Assembly: GCF_020034665.1 (NCBI RefSeq)
Contig: NZ_JAIQDI010000002.1
Location: 2,046,001 to 2,110,000, forward strand
Reading direction: 5' to 3'
Length of the DNA stretch: 64,000 nucleotides
Source: Niabella beijingensis
GTDB lineage: Bacteria > Bacteroidota > Bacteroidia > Chitinophagales > Chitinophagaceae
The notes under the pieces were generated by a model. The model was not told where the DNA came from and made no database searches. It saw only the letters and a program-made list of their open reading frames with translations. The first letter of the stretch is position 1. Each line of letters starts with the position of its first letter. Positions 62,242 through 64,000 of the stretch are shown here, piece by piece. The position numbers were made by a program, and so were the translations under genes.

Positions 62242-63924
62242 TCAGTAGTTCGGATTCTGTGTCAGCCCGGGATTCTGTATCCGATCCACATTCGGAATGG
62301 GCCACAGGTACTGCCGGCTTTTATCAAAAGAGCGGTCTGCCAGTTTTTTTACATCGGTTCCAAAACCGGAATAATCAGGAATACCGTCCTCATCAATCGG
62401 CGGCACTCCCGGAAACGGCCATTTGGAGCGGTTTTGCGCCGCAGGATCCGGCAGGCCGGTCACCGGCCGGGTCAATGCTTTTTCGGCCAGCCGCCAGCGG
62501 ATCAGGTCCATATAGCGCAGGCCTTCCAGCGGAAACTCCACCCTGCGTTCCCTTCTTACGATCCGGCGCAGCTGTGCCGGATCCGTTGTTGTAATGGCAG
62601 GATAAGCTGCCGTGGCAGTAATGTCTACCCCGTATGCCCTTGCCCGCACACGGTTGATCGCATTTAATACAGATGCATCGATCTCTCCCAGTTCGATCTT
62701 TGCTTCGGCATAGGTCAGCAATACTTCGGCCAGCCGGCAAATGATGCGGTCATTATCCTCCGCCAGGCGGTCGGCCCAGGACTGATCGATCCCTTTTTTC
62801 CATAAGAGTCCTGTAAAACTGGCAAACTGGGCCACGGAGCGGCTATCGTTGTTTCGCACCCTGGTGCCGGTTTTTGAACTGAAGACAGTGGTACTATCCG
62901 GATGGGGCTGATAAGCATATCCCAGCCATTGCGTATTGAATGTAACAATGTTGGCCGCAAGCCGCGGGTCCCTGTTGGCAAAAGGATTACGGGGATCATA
63001 CCGGGGCGATTCATCGATGGGTTTCCCGTCCGTACACTCATAGCTGTCGAAGATCTCCCAGGTCGGTATCTGCGCGCCAAAGCCACCGGCATTGCGGCTC
63101 ATAAAATCCTGCACATAAGCAGAACCGTTAAAGAGCTGCTGGGCCTGGTCGCGGGGTATGCTGATGATCAGCTCCCTGCTGGTCTCTCCTGCTTTTAAAA
63201 ACAGGTCGCGGTAATCCGGATGCAGGTCATATACTGCCGTACCCAGCTGCATTACAGCACCGGCCGCATCTTTTGCCAGTTCCCATTTCCCCGTATACAG
63301 CGCTGTACGGGCCTTTAAGGCCAGTGCCGCACCTTTTGTCAGCCGTTTGGTTTGTGTGCCGGTAAAGCTTACCGGCAGGTTGGCCGCTGCAAAATCAAAA
63401 TCTTCGAAGATAAAATCCAGTACTTCGTCTTTGCCGGTACGGATAACATTATACGCCTCAGAAAGCGCCAGCGGCTCCTTCAGCAACGGCACATCTCCAA
63501 AATGCAGGATCAGTCTCGAATACTGATACGCCCGGATGAGCCGCATTTCAGCTTCCAGCGTTCTGATAACCGACTCCGGTGTATTGGCAGCAGCGCGATC
63601 CTTATTGGCAATAAACGTATTCACTCTTGAAATGGCCCGGTAGGCATTTGTCCACAGGAGGTCGGCTGTAGCATCGTCGGCATTCATGGTTCCAAAGGTT
63701 ACCGCATTGCCCAGCTGGGCCCGGTGCCAGAAATCATCCGTAAAAAGATCATTGTCGTTCGACCAGAAATCCAGCCGGTACAGGTCGTTCACCGCCAGCT
63801 CCAGCTCATTCTGGTTGGAATAAAAATTGGCGGAGGAAGGGCCGTCCAGCGGATTCAGATCCAGCTTTGCGCAACCGGTACTGATCATTACGATCATTGA
63901 AAGATATAGAACAGACTTTTTCAT
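62242..63924 (-). CDS. SusD/RagB-type glycan-binding lipoprotein (PUL 3)
   Basis: A 560-aa lipoprotein with a lipobox-like MISTGC (Cys18). The N-terminal SusD-like helices (QNELELAVNDLYRLDFWSND; LEAEMRLIRAYQYSRLILHF) and the C-terminal RagB segment (RLAEVLLTYAEAKIELGEID; RRERRVEFPLEGLRYMDLIRW) are intact. Its SusC partner lies upstream; only the last 17 codons of that gene are in the window, 23 bp before this start. The downstream phosphodiesterase and lactonase genes suggest a substrate with sugar phosphate or lactone intermediates. Confidence 0.94.
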   Translation of the reverse strand: MKKSVLYLSMIVMISTGCAKLDLNPLDGPSSANFYSNQNELELAVNDLYRLDFWSNDNDLFTDDFWHRAQLGNAVTFGTMNADDATADLLWTNAYRAISRVNTFIANKDRAAANTPESVIRTLEAEMRLIRAYQYSRLILHFGDVPLLKEPLALSEAYNVIRTGKDEVLDFIFEDFDFAAANLPVSFTGTQTKRLTKGAALALKARTALYTGKWELAKDAAGAVMQLGTAVYDLHPDYRDLFLKAGETSRELIISIPRDQAQQLFNGSAYVQDFMSRNAGGFGAQIPTWEIFDSYECTDGKPIDESPRYDPRNPFANRDPRLAANIVTFNTQWLGYAYQPHPDSTTVFSSKTGTRVRNNDSRSVAQFASFTGLLWKKGIDQSWADRLAEDNDRIICRLAEVLLTYAEAKIELGEIDASVLNAINRVRARAYGVDITATAAYPAITTTDPAQLRRIVRRERRVEFPLEGLRYMDLIRWRLAEKALTRPVTGLPDPAAQNRSKWPFPGVPPIDEDGIPDYSGFGTDVKKLADRSFDKSRQYLWPIPNVDRIQNPGLTQNPNY

Positions 63925-63946
63925 TGCTATTGAATTATTGTGTTGA

Positions 63947-64000
63947 TTAAAACCGGATCACCGCTCCGCCCATAAAGGTGCGCACTATAGGATATCCGAA
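63947..64000 (-). CDS. SusC/RagA-type TonB-dependent transporter, C-terminal end (partial, PUL 3)
   Basis: Seventeen codons and a stop at the right edge. The peptide ends in a typical terminal beta-strand pattern for a SusC barrel (GYPIVRTFMGGAVIRF), with the final Phe used by the BAM complex. It lies 23 bp upstream of the SusD start. Confidence 0.8.
   Translation of the reverse strand, partial: FGYPIVRTFMGGAVIRF

Overview
The window looks like a chromosome segment from a Bacteroidota bacterium, most likely family Chitinophagaceae (Niabella/Chitinophaga-like). The evidence is two complete ECF-sigma/FecR/SusC/SusD loci plus part of a third SusC/SusD locus, SusC proteins with N-terminal STN domains, many secreted glycan-active proteins and lipoproteins, a HEAT/DUF1080 protein beside a Tat-exported Gfo/Idh/MocA oxidoreductase, and promoters of the TAnnTTTG type. 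Backbone genes run near 50% G+C by eye. No rRNA, tRNA, transposase or CRISPR array was seen.

Layout. 1-6.1 kb: the 3' end of an NAD(P)H-hydrate repair gene, the membrane pyrophosphatase hppA, and a minus-strand cluster (glycosylasparaginase, CutC, DUF486 membrane protein) plus a SnoaL-like protein. 6.2-9.8 kb: an amino-sugar pair, a secreted GH20 hexosaminidase followed by a NagB deaminase fused to a PIG-L-type deacetylase. 9.9-10.9 kb: a non-coding array of 239-bp tandem repeats. 11.1-15.8 kb: Tat-secreted oxidoreductase and a HEAT-DUF1080-DUF1080 protein, a likely 3-keto-glycoside pathway. 16.6-27.7 kb (plus strand): polysaccharide utilisation locus (PUL) 1, with ECF sigma, FecR (carrying an in-frame palindromic repeat insertion), SusC, SusD, a FAS1/DNRLRE lipoprotein, a GH20-like enzyme and a GH16-like lipoprotein. 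27.7-34.1 kb: a cytosolic oxidoreductase, an ALDH7-type aldehyde dehydrogenase, a secreted subtilase and an enlarged signal peptidase I. 34.3-43.1 kb (minus strand): PUL 2, with ECF sigma, FecR, SusC, SusD and GH29 alpha-L-fucosidase, the last preceded by a perfect 22-bp palindrome that looks like a LacI-type operator.

43.2-53.5 kb is an accessory island. It contains a SymE-type toxin-like gene, a 180-bp duplicated non-coding block, a very G+C-rich orphan gene, an XRE regulator, then an AT-rich minus-strand block. That block encodes ApeA (a HEPN anti-phage protein), two unrecognised proteins (389 aa and a 70-aa membrane protein) and a second large protein ending in a HEPN-like R-x4-H motif. 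The island continues with a PH-like membrane protein, a coiled-coil protein and another XRE regulator. That last regulator has eight GTGTCA/TGACAC half-sites at almost strict 15-bp spacing directly upstream. The AT-rich block is the best candidate for an undescribed defence system; the half-site array is the best candidate for an undescribed regulatory switch.

53.7-56.3 kb: a secreted lipoprotein with an HExxH metallopeptidase-like C-terminus, followed by a secreted protein predicted to be beta-rich. 56.6-64 kb (minus strand): PUL 3, with SusC (only its C-terminus in the window), SusD, a small secreted protein, an 805-aa secreted protein with an internal duplication, a type I phosphodiesterase-like enzyme and an SMP-30-family lactonase. 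Two-hairpin dispersed repeats occur in four copies in intergenic DNA (3.1, 16.1, 16.4 and 56.4 kb), and a short G+C-rich palindrome sits in three PUL gaps.
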